Positions 36,344 through 45,914 of a stretch of DNA of 64,000 nt are shown here, in pieces. Source of the stretch: Aquimarina atlantica (lineage in GTDB: Bacteria > Bacteroidota > Bacteroidia > Flavobacteriales > Flavobacteriaceae); contig NZ_AQRA01000004.1 of assembly GCF_000626715.1 (NCBI RefSeq), forward strand, positions 1 through 64,000, read 5' to 3'. The first letter of the stretch is position 1. Each line of letters opens with the position of its first letter. The notes beneath the pieces were generated by a model. The model had not been told where the DNA came from. It saw nothing but the letters and a program-made list of their open reading frames with translations, and searched no databases. The translations under genes and the position numbers were made by a program.

Positions 36344-36685
36344 ATGCAATTAACCTCATTACTCAAGGATCTTACTTACGGAGATACAAAACCGGTAATC
36401 ACCAAATTAATAGAAAATGATGCTACCAAAGAAATCAGGATCGTTTTCAAAAAAGGACAGGAAATGAAGAGTCATAAGACCCCATTTCCTATTACCGTTT
36501 CTATCTTTGAAGGTGAAATTAATTTTGGAGTGGACAATACCGAACATATTCTTAAAAAAGGAGACCTTATTTCTCTAGAACCTAGTATTATGCATAATTT
36601 AGTCGCATTAGAAGATAGTATTGTTCGGCTTTCGCTCTCTAAGAATGATTCTGTAGAAAGAGTACAAAAAGTGAGTGAACAATAA
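36344..36685 (+). CDS. Cupin-domain protein
   Basis: The 113-residue product is a single small cupin barrel. The first cupin motif is MKSHKTPFPITVSIFEGEINF (about 45-65) and the second is LKKGDLISLEPSIMHNLVALEDS. One His in each motif could bind a metal. Such one-domain cupins are often sensors or sequestering proteins; no substrate is known. It is monocistronic with a terminator behind. Confidence 0.85.
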   Translation: MQLTSLLKDLTYGDTKPVITKLIENDATKEIRIVFKKGQEMKSHKTPFPITVSIFEGEINFGVDNTEHILKKGDLISLEPSIMHNLVALEDSIVRLSLSKNDSVERVQKVSEQ

Positions 36686-36720
36686 ACCTCTACTCTAGAT
36701 AAGTTCAGAAATAAAAATAA

Positions 36721-36751
36721 AAAAACAGTCACATTGTAGTGACTGTTTTTT
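36721..36751 (+). terminator. Intrinsic terminator after the cupin gene
   Basis: CAGTCAC (36726-36732) pairs with GTGACTG (36739-36745); five A upstream pair with a run of T downstream. It also ends close to the convergent S41 gene and could work in both directions. Confidence 0.85.
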
Positions 36752-36808
36752 TCTTTCGTTATGTCTCACAACTTGTAACCCGAGTTGGAAACGTTAGTAA
36801 ACCATACC

Positions 36809-37810
36809 TTATTGCAGTTCTAAAATTGCACGTTCCAGGATTTCATCTGTTGTCAGATCACCCCAATCTATTAAGGTTTCAATATCTGGCGGAACTCCAT
36901 TTTCGTAATCAGGGTTCTTATCTAATGTTAATGCTTGTGTAATCGAGAACCTGTAAGTCCAACCGTTAGGTAATTGCCCGCCGTTAGGTAGGCCAAGTCC
37001 CCCGCCTGTAGTATCCCCGATAAGTGTAATGTTTGGAAGTGCTTTGGTCGCAAGTGAGAAAAATGAACCAGCACTATATGTTCCCCGATCTACTAATACG
37101 ACAATCTTATTTTTATATCGTATTCCATTATACGGGGAGACATATACCGGCTCTGCTTCAGAAAATTCATTTCGCCCCGGGCCACTTTTTATTCTAGAAT
37201 AATTAACCAGTGTTTTACGCTCTACAAAACGGCTTAAAATTTCAAAAATATCGGTTACAGCTCCTCCTCCGTTTTCTCGTATATCTAAGATTAGTCCTTT
37301 TGTATTTTTATATCTGTTTAGAACAAAATTTAGATTATCGGCATCTACAGTACCGGGAAAAGAAGGAAACCGTACATATCCTATTTCTTTATTGTCAAGA
37401 AAATTATGCAAAAATGGCCCCGTAATGTAATAGTCCCGATTTAGATAGTGGTCCTCTATGATACGCCAGTCAAAATTATCCTGTCCCAGGTAATCTACTC
37501 TAAATGTAGAAACATTAAAGTTGGATATTAGATTTGTATGATCATCTCTTAATTCTGTTAACATCCCTCCTAATACGTTAAACAGGGAATCCTGACTCAT
37601 TCCATCATAAATTTTGGCAGCATATTCAGATTTTACAACATCCCAATCAATATTTTTTACATCAAAGTAGGAGTATTTTTCATTGCATTCGTTCCATAGA
37701 TATTCAAAATTATCTTTTGGATTTGTAGAGGCCAAATCGTTTTCAAAAAGTGCTTTCTCGCAAGAGATAAGAGATAGACCTATTAATAATATACTATATA
37801 ACTTTCTCAT
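36809..37810 (-). CDS. S41-family peptidase lipoprotein
   Basis: The 333-residue product has a lipobox ending LISC (Cys17). A helical S41 N-terminal region includes FEYLWNECNEKYSYFD, then GMLTELRDDHTNL. The protease core has GLILDIRENGGGAVTDI, KNKIVVLVDRGTYSAGSFF (catalytic Ser) and LIGDTTGGGLGLPNGG. No PDZ domain is obvious. Its start shares a base with the stop of the upstream outer-membrane protein gene (TAATG), so the two are translationally coupled. It differs from the S41-like gene at 3897-5471. Confidence 0.88.
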   Translation of the reverse strand: MRKLYSILLIGLSLISCEKALFENDLASTNPKDNFEYLWNECNEKYSYFDVKNIDWDVVKSEYAAKIYDGMSQDSLFNVLGGMLTELRDDHTNLISNFNVSTFRVDYLGQDNFDWRIIEDHYLNRDYYITGPFLHNFLDNKEIGYVRFPSFPGTVDADNLNFVLNRYKNTKGLILDIRENGGGAVTDIFEILSRFVERKTLVNYSRIKSGPGRNEFSEAEPVYVSPYNGIRYKNKIVVLVDRGTYSAGSFFSLATKALPNITLIGDTTGGGLGLPNGGQLPNGWTYRFSITQALTLDKNPDYENGVPPDIETLIDWGDLTTDEILERAILELQ

Positions 37811-38685
37811 TACTTATTATTGGTATTAAATAGAAAAGTGAGTTTTAAAAGATGGGCAGACATTTCGAATTTATCAAAATCTCCCCCGGTTTTATACGCG
37901 TCCCATACATACGAAAATCGTAGTGCATTTTTGTTCTGAAGGGAAATGGTATAGTCTAAAGAACTATTCACCCTAAACCCAGAAAAGATATCGAATTCAT
38001 ACTCATCAAATATGTTAGCTTCGTTTAACAAGCCGGATTGCCCATTATATACATATCCATTTCGAAACGAGCTATTAACCAATCCTACATTTAATCTAAA
38101 TGCTAAATTTCTTGTTCTTTTCTTTAGTTTATATTTAATAAATAAGAATTTTTTGTTCTTTTCTTCTTTACGGCTTATATCTTTTTCGATTTTAACAGAG
38201 CCAAAAAGAGTTGGAATAATTTCTACTCCTATTCCGTTATTACCAAATCCTTCATTAGTTCTAAAATTAGTGGTAGCGTTAAATAGTCCACCCACTTTTA
38301 CATTTAACTTAGGAGAACTAAGCATGTTTAACCGGTATAACCTAGAATAATACAAGGATACACTATGAAGCTTACTGCTTTGAGAATGCCTGTTAAAGTT
38401 ATTATGAAACTGTCCGAAAAGGTAGGATGCTCCAATTTCGGATTCTCGTTCTATATCAGCTTTAGTATATGATAGCGCTATGTTTCTTGGTGTACCCTTA
38501 TAAAAAAGTGGAGAGGTGGCAAAATCTCTAAAAGATGATTTCCCCAGTCCTGCCGTAAACCCTATATATGCAGGTCTGTTTTTTCTTTTTTCTTTCTTAG
38601 AAAGCACTGGGTTTTCTGTTTGCGAAATACCTGCTACCGATATAAACAGTAACAGCGCAATGACAATTCTGTTTTTTCTTATCAT
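37810..38685 (-). CDS. Predicted outer-membrane beta-barrel protein
   Basis: The 291-residue product has a signal peptide (about 1-21, ending ISQ), a short basic stretch (KKEKRKNRP), then alternating amphipathic strands throughout (for example YIGFTAGLGKSSF, LHSVSLYYSRLYRL, LAFRLNVGLVNSSF) and ends in a strand LLKLTFLF. No named family is recognised. It overlaps the S41 lipoprotein gene by one base, which suggests paired export or processing roles. Confidence 0.65.
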   Translation of the reverse strand: MIRKNRIVIALLLFISVAGISQTENPVLSKKEKRKNRPAYIGFTAGLGKSSFRDFATSPLFYKGTPRNIALSYTKADIERESEIGASYLFGQFHNNFNRHSQSSKLHSVSLYYSRLYRLNMLSSPKLNVKVGGLFNATTNFRTNEGFGNNGIGVEIIPTLFGSVKIEKDISRKEEKNKKFLFIKYKLKKRTRNLAFRLNVGLVNSSFRNGYVYNGQSGLLNEANIFDEYEFDIFSGFRVNSSLDYTISLQNKNALRFSYVWDAYKTGGDFDKFEMSAHLLKLTFLFNTNNK

Positions 38686-38935
38686 TTAGGCGTTAGTTTT
38701 AATGTGTTATGATGTAATGATATGAATGTATGTTGTTCATCTAATGACAATCAAAAAAACAATAGGTTGCATCTTTTTCTAAATCTTTTCTTAAATCTGT
38801 CTTTATTTTGATATTAAACAAGAGCACATAGTGCCATATATTTAAAAAAGAGAGATAACTCATCCTGGTATTGGTTTACAATGATCGTTTTTTTGTATGC
38901 TAATTAGGTAGTTTACTTTTATACATCAAAAAAAA

Positions 38936-38955
38936 CAGTTACATTACTGTAACTG
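38936..38955 (-). terminator. Hairpin terminator after the Rhs remnant
   Basis: CAGTTAC (38936-38942) pairs with GTAACTG (38949-38955); an A-run on the plus strand at 38928-38935 gives the T-tail on the minus strand. It lies 27 bp past the stop at 38982. Confidence 0.75.
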
Positions 38956-38981
38956 TTTTATATTTTGTTATGTTTCACGGA

Positions 38982-39239
38982 TTACAAATCCGCGCCATCG
39001 GGGTTATAGGATAATGAAATCGGTAAGCTAAAACCGGCTTCATTAATGGTGTACAATGGGATGCTGTGATTGATCCTTCCTGTAGAAAGGTTTACAGGAA
39101 TTTCTCCATATTTTCCCAAACTAGCAGCCTCAGGAGAGGTTGGAAAAATCTGCGGTGGTTGTGCGGGTGATGGCTCTGCCTGACCAAGAACAATAAGTCC
39201 CAGAAGCAAGAATATCACCGTTATAATAAAATGTCTCAT
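38982..39239 (-). pseudogene. Truncated N-terminus of an Rhs/YD-repeat-type secreted protein
   Basis: The 85-residue frame from the ATG at 39239 has a signal peptide (MRHFIITVIFLLLGLIVLGQ) and then a block (PTSPEAASLGKYGEIPVNLS followed by TGRINHSIPLYTI and LPISLSYNPDG) that in Bacteroidota opens very large Rhs/SpvB-like proteins. It stops right after this block, before any YD repeat, and a terminator follows. It is therefore read as a decayed or deleted Rhs gene start. A short functional secreted peptide cannot be excluded. The longer upstream start at 39290 adds a non-signal extension and is rejected. Confidence 0.65.
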
Positions 39240-39439
39240 AAAAAAGTAATTAGTGACTGATTTTGTTTTTTTATTGTATTCCAGTAGCAATATTATGGTA
39301 TCCCAGTTTCATTTTTCGGGACTGAGAAAAAAAAGTGAAAGTTTTTTTAGTAATAAATTTGAAGGGGATTCTGGTTATTGGTTTTGGGTATCTGGTATAT
39401 GGTATCCGGCCATGGGTTTCTGGTTAATCGCTCTCTTAG

Positions 39440-39712
39440 TTATCCTATAAATGGATTAATAATATTCGTTTTTCGATCTTTTGTATAGAAACCAAAAGTA
39501 AAATCAACGGGTTCGGCGTACACAAAACTTTGTATCGTGATGTCATACTCGATAGGAGCATTTAAACTTTTCATTGTATTAATAATGCGGTACAGTTTGG
39601 TTTTTGAAATTCCTAATTTAGAGGTTAGTTCATCTGGTGATCCTGTTGCTTGCAATCGAATAAGCTGATCAATACGTTCTATAAGTTCGATCTGTTTGAT
39701 AATACTATTCAT
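39440..39712 (-). CDS. Small helix-turn-helix protein
   Basis: The 90-residue product has an N-terminal winged-helix-like domain: IERIDQLIRLQATGSPDELTSKLGISKTKLYRIINTMKSL reads as helix, DELTSKLGISKTKLYR recognition unit, helix. The C-terminal strand region (YDITIQSFVYAEPVDFTFGF) may be a short wing or dimer element. It is a probable DNA-binding regulator, located 200 bp upstream of the Rhs remnant and possibly once part of that locus. Targets are unknown. Confidence 0.65.
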   Translation of the reverse strand: MNSIIKQIELIERIDQLIRLQATGSPDELTSKLGISKTKLYRIINTMKSLNAPIEYDITIQSFVYAEPVDFTFGFYTKDRKTNIINPFIG

Positions 39713-39959
39713 AGTGAGTTGCAGATTAAACCCAGATAATGCATTAGAACTTTGATAGTAGTACTAAAAATGTAAGGAAAGATGTTTTCTAAACATCGGC
39801 ATAAATTCAATATGCCTTTTCTAAAAGCATAATGACATGTCATATTTTGCTATACGTTTAACACAGCACACATTTCCTAATACATTATCTAAGGTAAAGT
39901 AATGAGAATATTAGTCATTGTTTAATGCAATTAATGGAGTAGTTTACGCTAAGTACGTA

Positions 39960-40151
39960 ATGGAGCTAAAAAAGGTATTTTGTTATATATATTCTTTTAG
40001 AATACTCACTATAATTTTGTTTCTTTTGGTATCTTTTGTATTGAGTCATCTTACTATTTTTTTGTTTCCTCAAATGTACGGTTACGACCTAATCAAAAAC
40101 AAGAAAAGTAAGTCGATATTTATCAAATACGACTTACTCAACAACCAATAA
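39960..40151 (+). CDS. Possible small single-pass membrane protein
   Basis: A 63-residue frame from the ATG at 39960 would encode a basic N-terminus, one strong membrane helix (about 13-33) and a Lys-rich tail. Nothing else identifies it, and the surrounding 630 bp (39713-40344) hold no recognised gene, so it could be chance. The rest of that gap has the pfkA terminator and AT-rich sequence. Confidence 0.25.
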   Translation: MELKKVFCYIYSFRILTIILFLLVSFVLSHLTIFLFPQMYGYDLIKNKKSKSIFIKYDLLNNQ

Positions 40152-40253
40152 AATACTGATTTTAAAACATTTAAACACAAATCTTATTTAAAGACTTATA
40201 GTTTAGGAAAAGTATAAATTCGAGAGGTTTTCATGATGAAATAAGAAAAAAAT

Positions 40254-40269
40254 TGATGCTAATGCATCA
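40254..40269 (-). terminator. Probable terminator of the pfkA unit
   Basis: TGATGC (40254-40259) pairs with GCATCA (40264-40269) around a 4-nt loop; A- and T-runs on both sides allow termination in either direction. It lies 75 bp past the pfkA stop. Confidence 0.65.
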
Positions 40270-40344
40270 TTTTTTTTAAAGTTTTGTAGTACTATCTTAA
40301 TTTCAGTCCTGGTAAAATTTATATTTTGAAATGAGGGATCAATC

Positions 40345-41331
40345 TTAAGTAGAAAGAATATCAGAAATGCGAAGTAATTCTTTATTAATTTCATGACCTT
40401 CTCTTAGGCCATCATCAAAACTTGTTGCCGTAATTTCATTATTAATAATCCCCACCATAACGTTTTTCTCTCCATCGAGAAGTAATTCTACAGCTTTAAC
40501 ACATAGTCGACTAGCCAGTGTTCTATCAAAACATGATGGAGAGCCTCCACGCTGCATATGTCCTAAGACAGTGACCCTAACTTCGTAATCTGGTAGGTTT
40601 TCTGTTACATAGTCTGCCAATTCATATACATTTTTTCCTGTTTTATCGCCTTCACTTACCACAACTATACTCGACGATTTACCCGATCGCTTACTACGTT
40701 TTAGTGACTCTAATAATCGGTCAAGTCCTAAATCTTCTTCGGGAATCAAAATTTCTTCTGCTCCTGCACCTACTCCACTATTTAACGCAATAAACCCAGC
40801 ATCTCGCCCCATTACTTCAACAAAAAACAATCGATTATGCGAACTGGCTGTATCTCGTATTTTATCTATGGCACTAATCACTGTATTTAAGGCAGTATCA
40901 TAGCCAATCGTATAGTTTGTTCCTGCAATATCATTATCTATAGTGCCCGGAACACCAATTACAGGAATATCATATTCTTCACTAAAAATCTGTCCTCCTC
41001 TAAATGTCCCATCACCACCAATAAGAACCATAGCCTCTACTCCTATTTCTTTAAGCTGATCTGCTGCTTTTTTTCTGCCCTCGGGGGTTTTAAAATCTAC
41101 AGATCGGGCAGATTTAAGTATGGTACCTCCTCTACTAATGATATTGCGCACGCTTCTGGCATTCATTACTGTATAATCTCCTTCTATCATCCCCTGGTAT
41201 CCTCGATAAAATCCTATACATTTTACATTATAATAAGCACATGCCCTGGCTACCGCACGTATTGCAGCATTCATTCCGGGAGCATCTCCTCCCGAAGTCA
41301 TAACACCAATGGTTCTTATCTCTTTTGCCAT
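40345..41331 (-). CDS. pfkA: ATP-dependent 6-phosphofructokinase
   Basis: PfkA phosphorylates fructose-6-phosphate to fructose-1,6-bisphosphate in glycolysis. The ATG at 41331 (MAKEIRTIGVMTSGGDAPGM) gives 328 residues, the usual length; an upstream ATG would add 14 unneeded residues. Signatures are GGDAPGMNAAIRA, LIGGDGTFRGG, PGTIDNDIAGTNYTIGYDTA, GRDAGFIAL and LGHMQRGG. GGDGT with G after D marks the ATP- rather than PPi-dependent form. It follows the TamB gene by 60 bp on the same strand. Confidence 0.97.
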   Translation of the reverse strand: MAKEIRTIGVMTSGGDAPGMNAAIRAVARACAYYNVKCIGFYRGYQGMIEGDYTVMNARSVRNIISRGGTILKSARSVDFKTPEGRKKAADQLKEIGVEAMVLIGGDGTFRGGQIFSEEYDIPVIGVPGTIDNDIAGTNYTIGYDTALNTVISAIDKIRDTASSHNRLFFVEVMGRDAGFIALNSGVGAGAEEILIPEEDLGLDRLLESLKRSKRSGKSSSIVVVSEGDKTGKNVYELADYVTENLPDYEVRVTVLGHMQRGGSPSCFDRTLASRLCVKAVELLLDGEKNVMVGIINNEITATSFDDGLREGHEINKELLRISDILST

Positions 41332-41390
41332 AATTAAATATTTAGTAGATGAATTGATCTGCGGTTGAAACAAAATCTTTGCTCAACAGA

Positions 41391-44300
41391 TTAGTTGTTC
41401 TTCTCGGTAAAGTTAATAAAATTCGGAGTTTCTATTTTAGTAGTATCCTTAGGTTTTGCAATAGAATCTTTCACTTTTTTGTTTTTGAAAATCTTAGTCC
41501 ATAACTCGCTAAAATTATCAAAATCAACCGAATACGAAAGCCCTATCCCTTGTTCATATCCCTGATTTCCTGAACCCACAAATTGAATTGTATTTTCGCG
41601 ATTAAAAATCTTTCCTCTCAGCGATCCATCCTCATTAAAAAGGTATTCTACCTCGACATCTCCAACGACACTAGATTCGTTAACTCCTCCGATAGGAACT
41701 CCTACTCGCCCGTTAATCAAAATTCTGTTACTAATCTGGGTAGAAAGCGTTAATCCAAACTGATCTGCATCCTCCTGATCCAGGCTTTTAACTCCCTGAA
41801 CATAATTTAACCCCACCTGAAACTTATCATCCTTGTCGGAGAAAACATTATTAAAAAGATTGGATGCTCGTTCTGCCACCAAACCACCGGTAAGCGCATT
41901 GGCATCAAGAGTACCATTATAAAACTGCCCAGAAGAGACCAAAGAGAGTGCTTGTAATTCTTTATTAGACTGATCACTTAGTTTATAATCCAACTCACTT
42001 TTTATCACAGAGCTTAAGTTGGGGAATTCTATATTAAAATTAACATTAGGCTGAATTAATTCTCCCTGAAGATCTATAACTACTTCTACCGGAACTTTAC
42101 GATTTATAGAAGAGTTTTCTAACAATATTGCAGGATTTGCTTCTGTTTTGTATACGGCACTAAGATCCAGAACTGCACGTGTTGGGCTTCCGTCCCAGTT
42201 AATTGTTCCTCCTTCTCTAACCGTAAATAGCTTTTCTACAAAGGCTCCATATCTAAAATTATATGTTCCTTCATACGCCACAAAATCACCCCACATATTA
42301 AATTTGCCATTGGTATTAATCTCAATAAGCAATGTACCGGCTCCGCGTCCTTTTAATGAGCTCCCTGTACTTTTATCTACGACAACCTCTACTTCGGCAT
42401 TATCATTTACATCAAGTTCAAAATTAAGTTCTAGTCCTTTTATATCTTCTAGTACAATTTCTTTTCCTTCTAGTCGGGCTCGTTTCTCCTCTGGACTTAA
42501 AAAATGGATATATGAATTATCACCTATAGATTCTGTTTCGTTTAATGGGATTTTAAAAATCGTACCTCTTTCTGTTTTTGCATTAACATCGATAACCAAT
42601 TCATCGGTTGGCCCTTTGATAGTTGCTTCGCCACTTATAAAGCCGGTACCATAATACAATGATTCTTCGTCCTCTTCGGTATCCAGAACCAGGAGTCTTT
42701 CGTTAGCCAACACTTCTAATCCAAGTTCCCATTTAGAAAATCTTCGATGTGCAATATACCCTCCCAGAATACCTTTGGTGTTATATTTTGTATCTGTAAT
42801 ATCAATATCATTAAAAATAAAACGCTGTTGTTTTAAACTCACTTTTGAGTTATCGTCTAAATCGAGATCAATATTGAGGTAGGGTATTGTAAGTCCAGCT
42901 TGATCTAATGTTAATACTCCATCCATAGAAGGGTTTTTATAACTGCCCGATATTTTTGCTTCTCCCGAAACAAATCCTCGTATATTAGTAAGCACGATTC
43001 CCCCAAGTGCACTAAATTCTGAAATATCGAAATCATCTAATTCCAGATCTACATCTATTGATGGATTCGTTTTTGAAACATTAATTCCTCCTATGGCAGA
43101 TAATGTTTTTTGTTTTTGATTATTAATCAAACGTGTATTCACGTTATATTGTGTGAGGTCTTCGTTTCCGGAAACGTTAAACCTTAATTCTCCCAGCAGT
43201 GTCTTATTAACTTCTAAATCTCTAATCACTATTGTAGATGTTGGCAAATAATTACCATTTTCCTGAAGAACAGACAATTCTCCATCTACTCTTCCTTTAA
43301 AATTTAAGCTATCAATCCTGGGGGTAATTTTATTGAGATCTACATTGTCAAAAGTTGCTTTTAGATCTTTATAATCTTTGCCTCTGGTAACCCCATTAAG
43401 CTTAATCTCCTCATCCAGATAACTAAAGATTACCGATCGTATATCTATATTTTTAAAATCATTATCAAAAATAATCTTATTGTTTGATTTACTCTTTTGT
43501 CTATTGGCATACCAGGTATGACCCTTATATGTAAAATCAGATTTTTTTATCCCTACTACAGAATTATTATCTTCGTTTATAGTGTGGTAGAACTCCAGAT
43601 TAAAATTGTCTTTATTGTTTTCTCCCCCCTTAAATTCCGAGTGCATAAATAAGGTATCCTTTAAGGTAACATTGATCAAACTAAACTCAGAAACATCATA
43701 ATATTTTGAATCAATACTATCGATAGCAATATAGGTATTAAATAATGGGTTTTTATTATCTATCTGGATATCTACATTCTCCATAAAGTTATCAAAAGCC
43801 TGAATCGATGGTGATTTAAACGTAAGTTTAAACTCTGATTCATTACTCTCTACTTTTCCTTTAATACTGGTATTTGGTGCAAATTGAACTTCTGGAAAGA
43901 ATACATCAACTATTTTATTATAAATATTGAAATTAAACTCCATAAACTCATCATCAGTAATTTCGGTGGCTTCAAAATTGGTATACAGACTTCCTATAGA
44001 ATTTCTAAACAGGTCATATACATTTTCGAACCTAAAAATTCCTTTTACATTACCTTCTACAATATCTGGGCTATTGATCGTAATGGTGCGTATATTTTTA
44101 TCATCAAAACTTGACCTGATCTCAAAATCTTCAAAATAAAATCCTGCATCCTGATTAGTATATAGTGTTTTTTCAAAAGCAATAGTACCAAAAGCATCAT
44201 TGATACCAGTTCCTTTCATATTCATATATACATCACCATTAAAAACAGAAATACTATCCCGGGTAAATAAGTTGAGTTTATTAAGATCCATATGATCTAC

Positions 44301-45914
44301 ATAAGCCTTAAAATTGTAATTATGTATTTCTTGCGACAAATCAGCTACCCCATTAAAACTAAATCTTATGTTAGGATCTTTAGAATTAAGATTACCATCA
44401 AATACGCGGTCTTTAAGGTTTCCCTGTGCTTTTAAGTCTGTATACGTATACCCATTAAAATCAAGTTTACTAATATCTCCTTCTATCTTGGTATCCAGGC
44501 TTTTTAAAGTAAAACCTGATCCGTCTACATGAATATCAAAAACAGAATTCCCTATTGATTTTCTACCTAATAGCTGACCTATATTAAAGTTATTAGAAAT
44601 AATATTTCCGTTATACGATGCACGTTCTATATCATTAAGGTTTTCTAGTAAAACAAAAGCATTGATCTTCCCTAATTGTGAAAACAGATCCATATCTATA
44701 TCTACAGCTTTTGTAGTTACGATAGCATTACCAACGGCACGTACGCTACCAAATTGATATAATTGCCGTGGTAAAGAGGTGCCTAGTACATCTGGTAATA
44801 AGTTTACCAGGTCATAATAATTACTGGTTAAGTTTTTAAAATCTCCTTCGAGCTCAAATTTTGAAGCATCGCTAACTGCATTTTTAATTCTTATATTTCC
44901 TTGTATTATAGATCTATCTAACCCTGATATGTTAGCATTAACTATTTTAAAATCGTTAAGTACCCCTCTAACCGAGGTGTTTTGCATCCTCAGCATTTGG
45001 TTTTTCCCGAATTCGCTGTAAAAAGGAATCAAATCATTAGTAGAAATAGTTGCATTATCAAAATCTGCTGTAATATTTACTTTATTTTCAAAATCATCTA
45101 ACCCGCCAACATCATAAGAGAATAGAATTTCGCCTTCGATCTTAGAGTCTTTGGTCTCTATAACCAATTCCTGAAACTTCATATCGGTCGATGTTATCGT
45201 AAAACAAGTTTGAAGTTTGGAAACATCTAATCCTCTAAAATCTTTAAATGATAGGGCATCTATAGTAATATATACATCATCACCATCTACCAAAAGACTC
45301 TCTGCATCAAGAATAATATCGGTATACTCTACAGCTTTTGGGTTTCTTAAATTCTCATTAGTAAAACTATATTTTCCTCGCTGTAGGTCGATATTTTTTG
45401 TCGAAAGGATAAATTTTTCTCCAGAAGGTGGTTTTTTTCCTGTATTGAATTTTCTAATAAAGGTCATCAGGTTATCACTACTTTCATCTTTGTATATTTT
45501 CATATCAAAGACCAGGTCTTCTATAGCAACCTGCCCTAATTCGGGTCGCCCCTTGGTTACTTGTGTAATACTTCCTATCGAGGTTTTTATACTCCCGGCA
45601 TATATTAATGTATCCTGATGATGGTCTCTAACTAAGATTTCTTCAAGGTATACGTTACCTGCATAGGTTAATCCAATTCGGTCGATATGAACATCAACAC
45701 CATAAGTTTCATTAAGATAATTGGTAACTTTTTCCCCAAAATATGTTTGAACCGCAGGAATAGAAAATAGCACTACCAAAAATGCAAATAGCGACAAAAG
45801 GACAAGAAATGTCCTTAACAATATTTTCCTAAATTTCCTGATACGTTTTATTGTTTTAACTTTGTTGACAATATTAACAATTTCTATGCCCTTTTCCTCA
45901 TAATGAATCCACAA
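41391..45914 (-). CDS. TamB-like translocation and assembly module protein
   Basis: The 1507-residue product has an N-terminal membrane anchor (about 32-53), a long beta-rich region of repeating strands (groove of AsmA/TamB type) and a C-terminal TamB/DUF490 domain (about 1040-1470, with GAGTLLIEINTNGKFNMWGD and YLFNEDGSLRGKIF). Such proteins bridge the envelope and move lipids or help outer-membrane protein assembly. The ATG at 45914 overlaps the divergent tsaD start by 12 bp and puts 31 residues before the anchor; a later start is possible but no good ATG is nearby. pfkA follows. Confidence 0.9.
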   Translation of the reverse strand: MWIHYEEKGIEIVNIVNKVKTIKRIRKFRKILLRTFLVLLSLFAFLVVLFSIPAVQTYFGEKVTNYLNETYGVDVHIDRIGLTYAGNVYLEEILVRDHHQDTLIYAGSIKTSIGSITQVTKGRPELGQVAIEDLVFDMKIYKDESSDNLMTFIRKFNTGKKPPSGEKFILSTKNIDLQRGKYSFTNENLRNPKAVEYTDIILDAESLLVDGDDVYITIDALSFKDFRGLDVSKLQTCFTITSTDMKFQELVIETKDSKIEGEILFSYDVGGLDDFENKVNITADFDNATISTNDLIPFYSEFGKNQMLRMQNTSVRGVLNDFKIVNANISGLDRSIIQGNIRIKNAVSDASKFELEGDFKNLTSNYYDLVNLLPDVLGTSLPRQLYQFGSVRAVGNAIVTTKAVDIDMDLFSQLGKINAFVLLENLNDIERASYNGNIISNNFNIGQLLGRKSIGNSVFDIHVDGSGFTLKSLDTKIEGDISKLDFNGYTYTDLKAQGNLKDRVFDGNLNSKDPNIRFSFNGVADLSQEIHNYNFKAYVDHMDLNKLNLFTRDSISVFNGDVYMNMKGTGINDAFGTIAFEKTLYTNQDAGFYFEDFEIRSSFDDKNIRTITINSPDIVEGNVKGIFRFENVYDLFRNSIGSLYTNFEATEITDDEFMEFNFNIYNKIVDVFFPEVQFAPNTSIKGKVESNESEFKLTFKSPSIQAFDNFMENVDIQIDNKNPLFNTYIAIDSIDSKYYDVSEFSLINVTLKDTLFMHSEFKGGENNKDNFNLEFYHTINEDNNSVVGIKKSDFTYKGHTWYANRQKSKSNNKIIFDNDFKNIDIRSVIFSYLDEEIKLNGVTRGKDYKDLKATFDNVDLNKITPRIDSLNFKGRVDGELSVLQENGNYLPTSTIVIRDLEVNKTLLGELRFNVSGNEDLTQYNVNTRLINNQKQKTLSAIGGINVSKTNPSIDVDLELDDFDISEFSALGGIVLTNIRGFVSGEAKISGSYKNPSMDGVLTLDQAGLTIPYLNIDLDLDDNSKVSLKQQRFIFNDIDITDTKYNTKGILGGYIAHRRFSKWELGLEVLANERLLVLDTEEDEESLYYGTGFISGEATIKGPTDELVIDVNAKTERGTIFKIPLNETESIGDNSYIHFLSPEEKRARLEGKEIVLEDIKGLELNFELDVNDNAEVEVVVDKSTGSSLKGRGAGTLLIEINTNGKFNMWGDFVAYEGTYNFRYGAFVEKLFTVREGGTINWDGSPTRAVLDLSAVYKTEANPAILLENSSINRKVPVEVVIDLQGELIQPNVNFNIEFPNLSSVIKSELDYKLSDQSNKELQALSLVSSGQFYNGTLDANALTGGLVAERASNLFNNVFSDKDDKFQVGLNYVQGVKSLDQEDADQFGLTLSTQISNRILINGRVGVPIGGVNESSVVGDVEVEYLFNEDGSLRGKIFNRENTIQFVGSGNQGYEQGIGLSYSVDFDNFSELWTKIFKNKKVKDSIAKPKDTTKIETPNFINFTEKNN

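Noticed and set aside
40203..40394. Minus-strand frame of 63 codons overlapping the pfkA 3' end
   Set aside because: It runs through the pfkA stop and terminator region in another frame and has low-complexity Phe/Lys composition.
42148..42654. Plus-strand frame of 168 codons inside the TamB-like gene
   Set aside because: It is the complement of strongly coding DNA, Ser/Pro/Leu-rich, with no domain.
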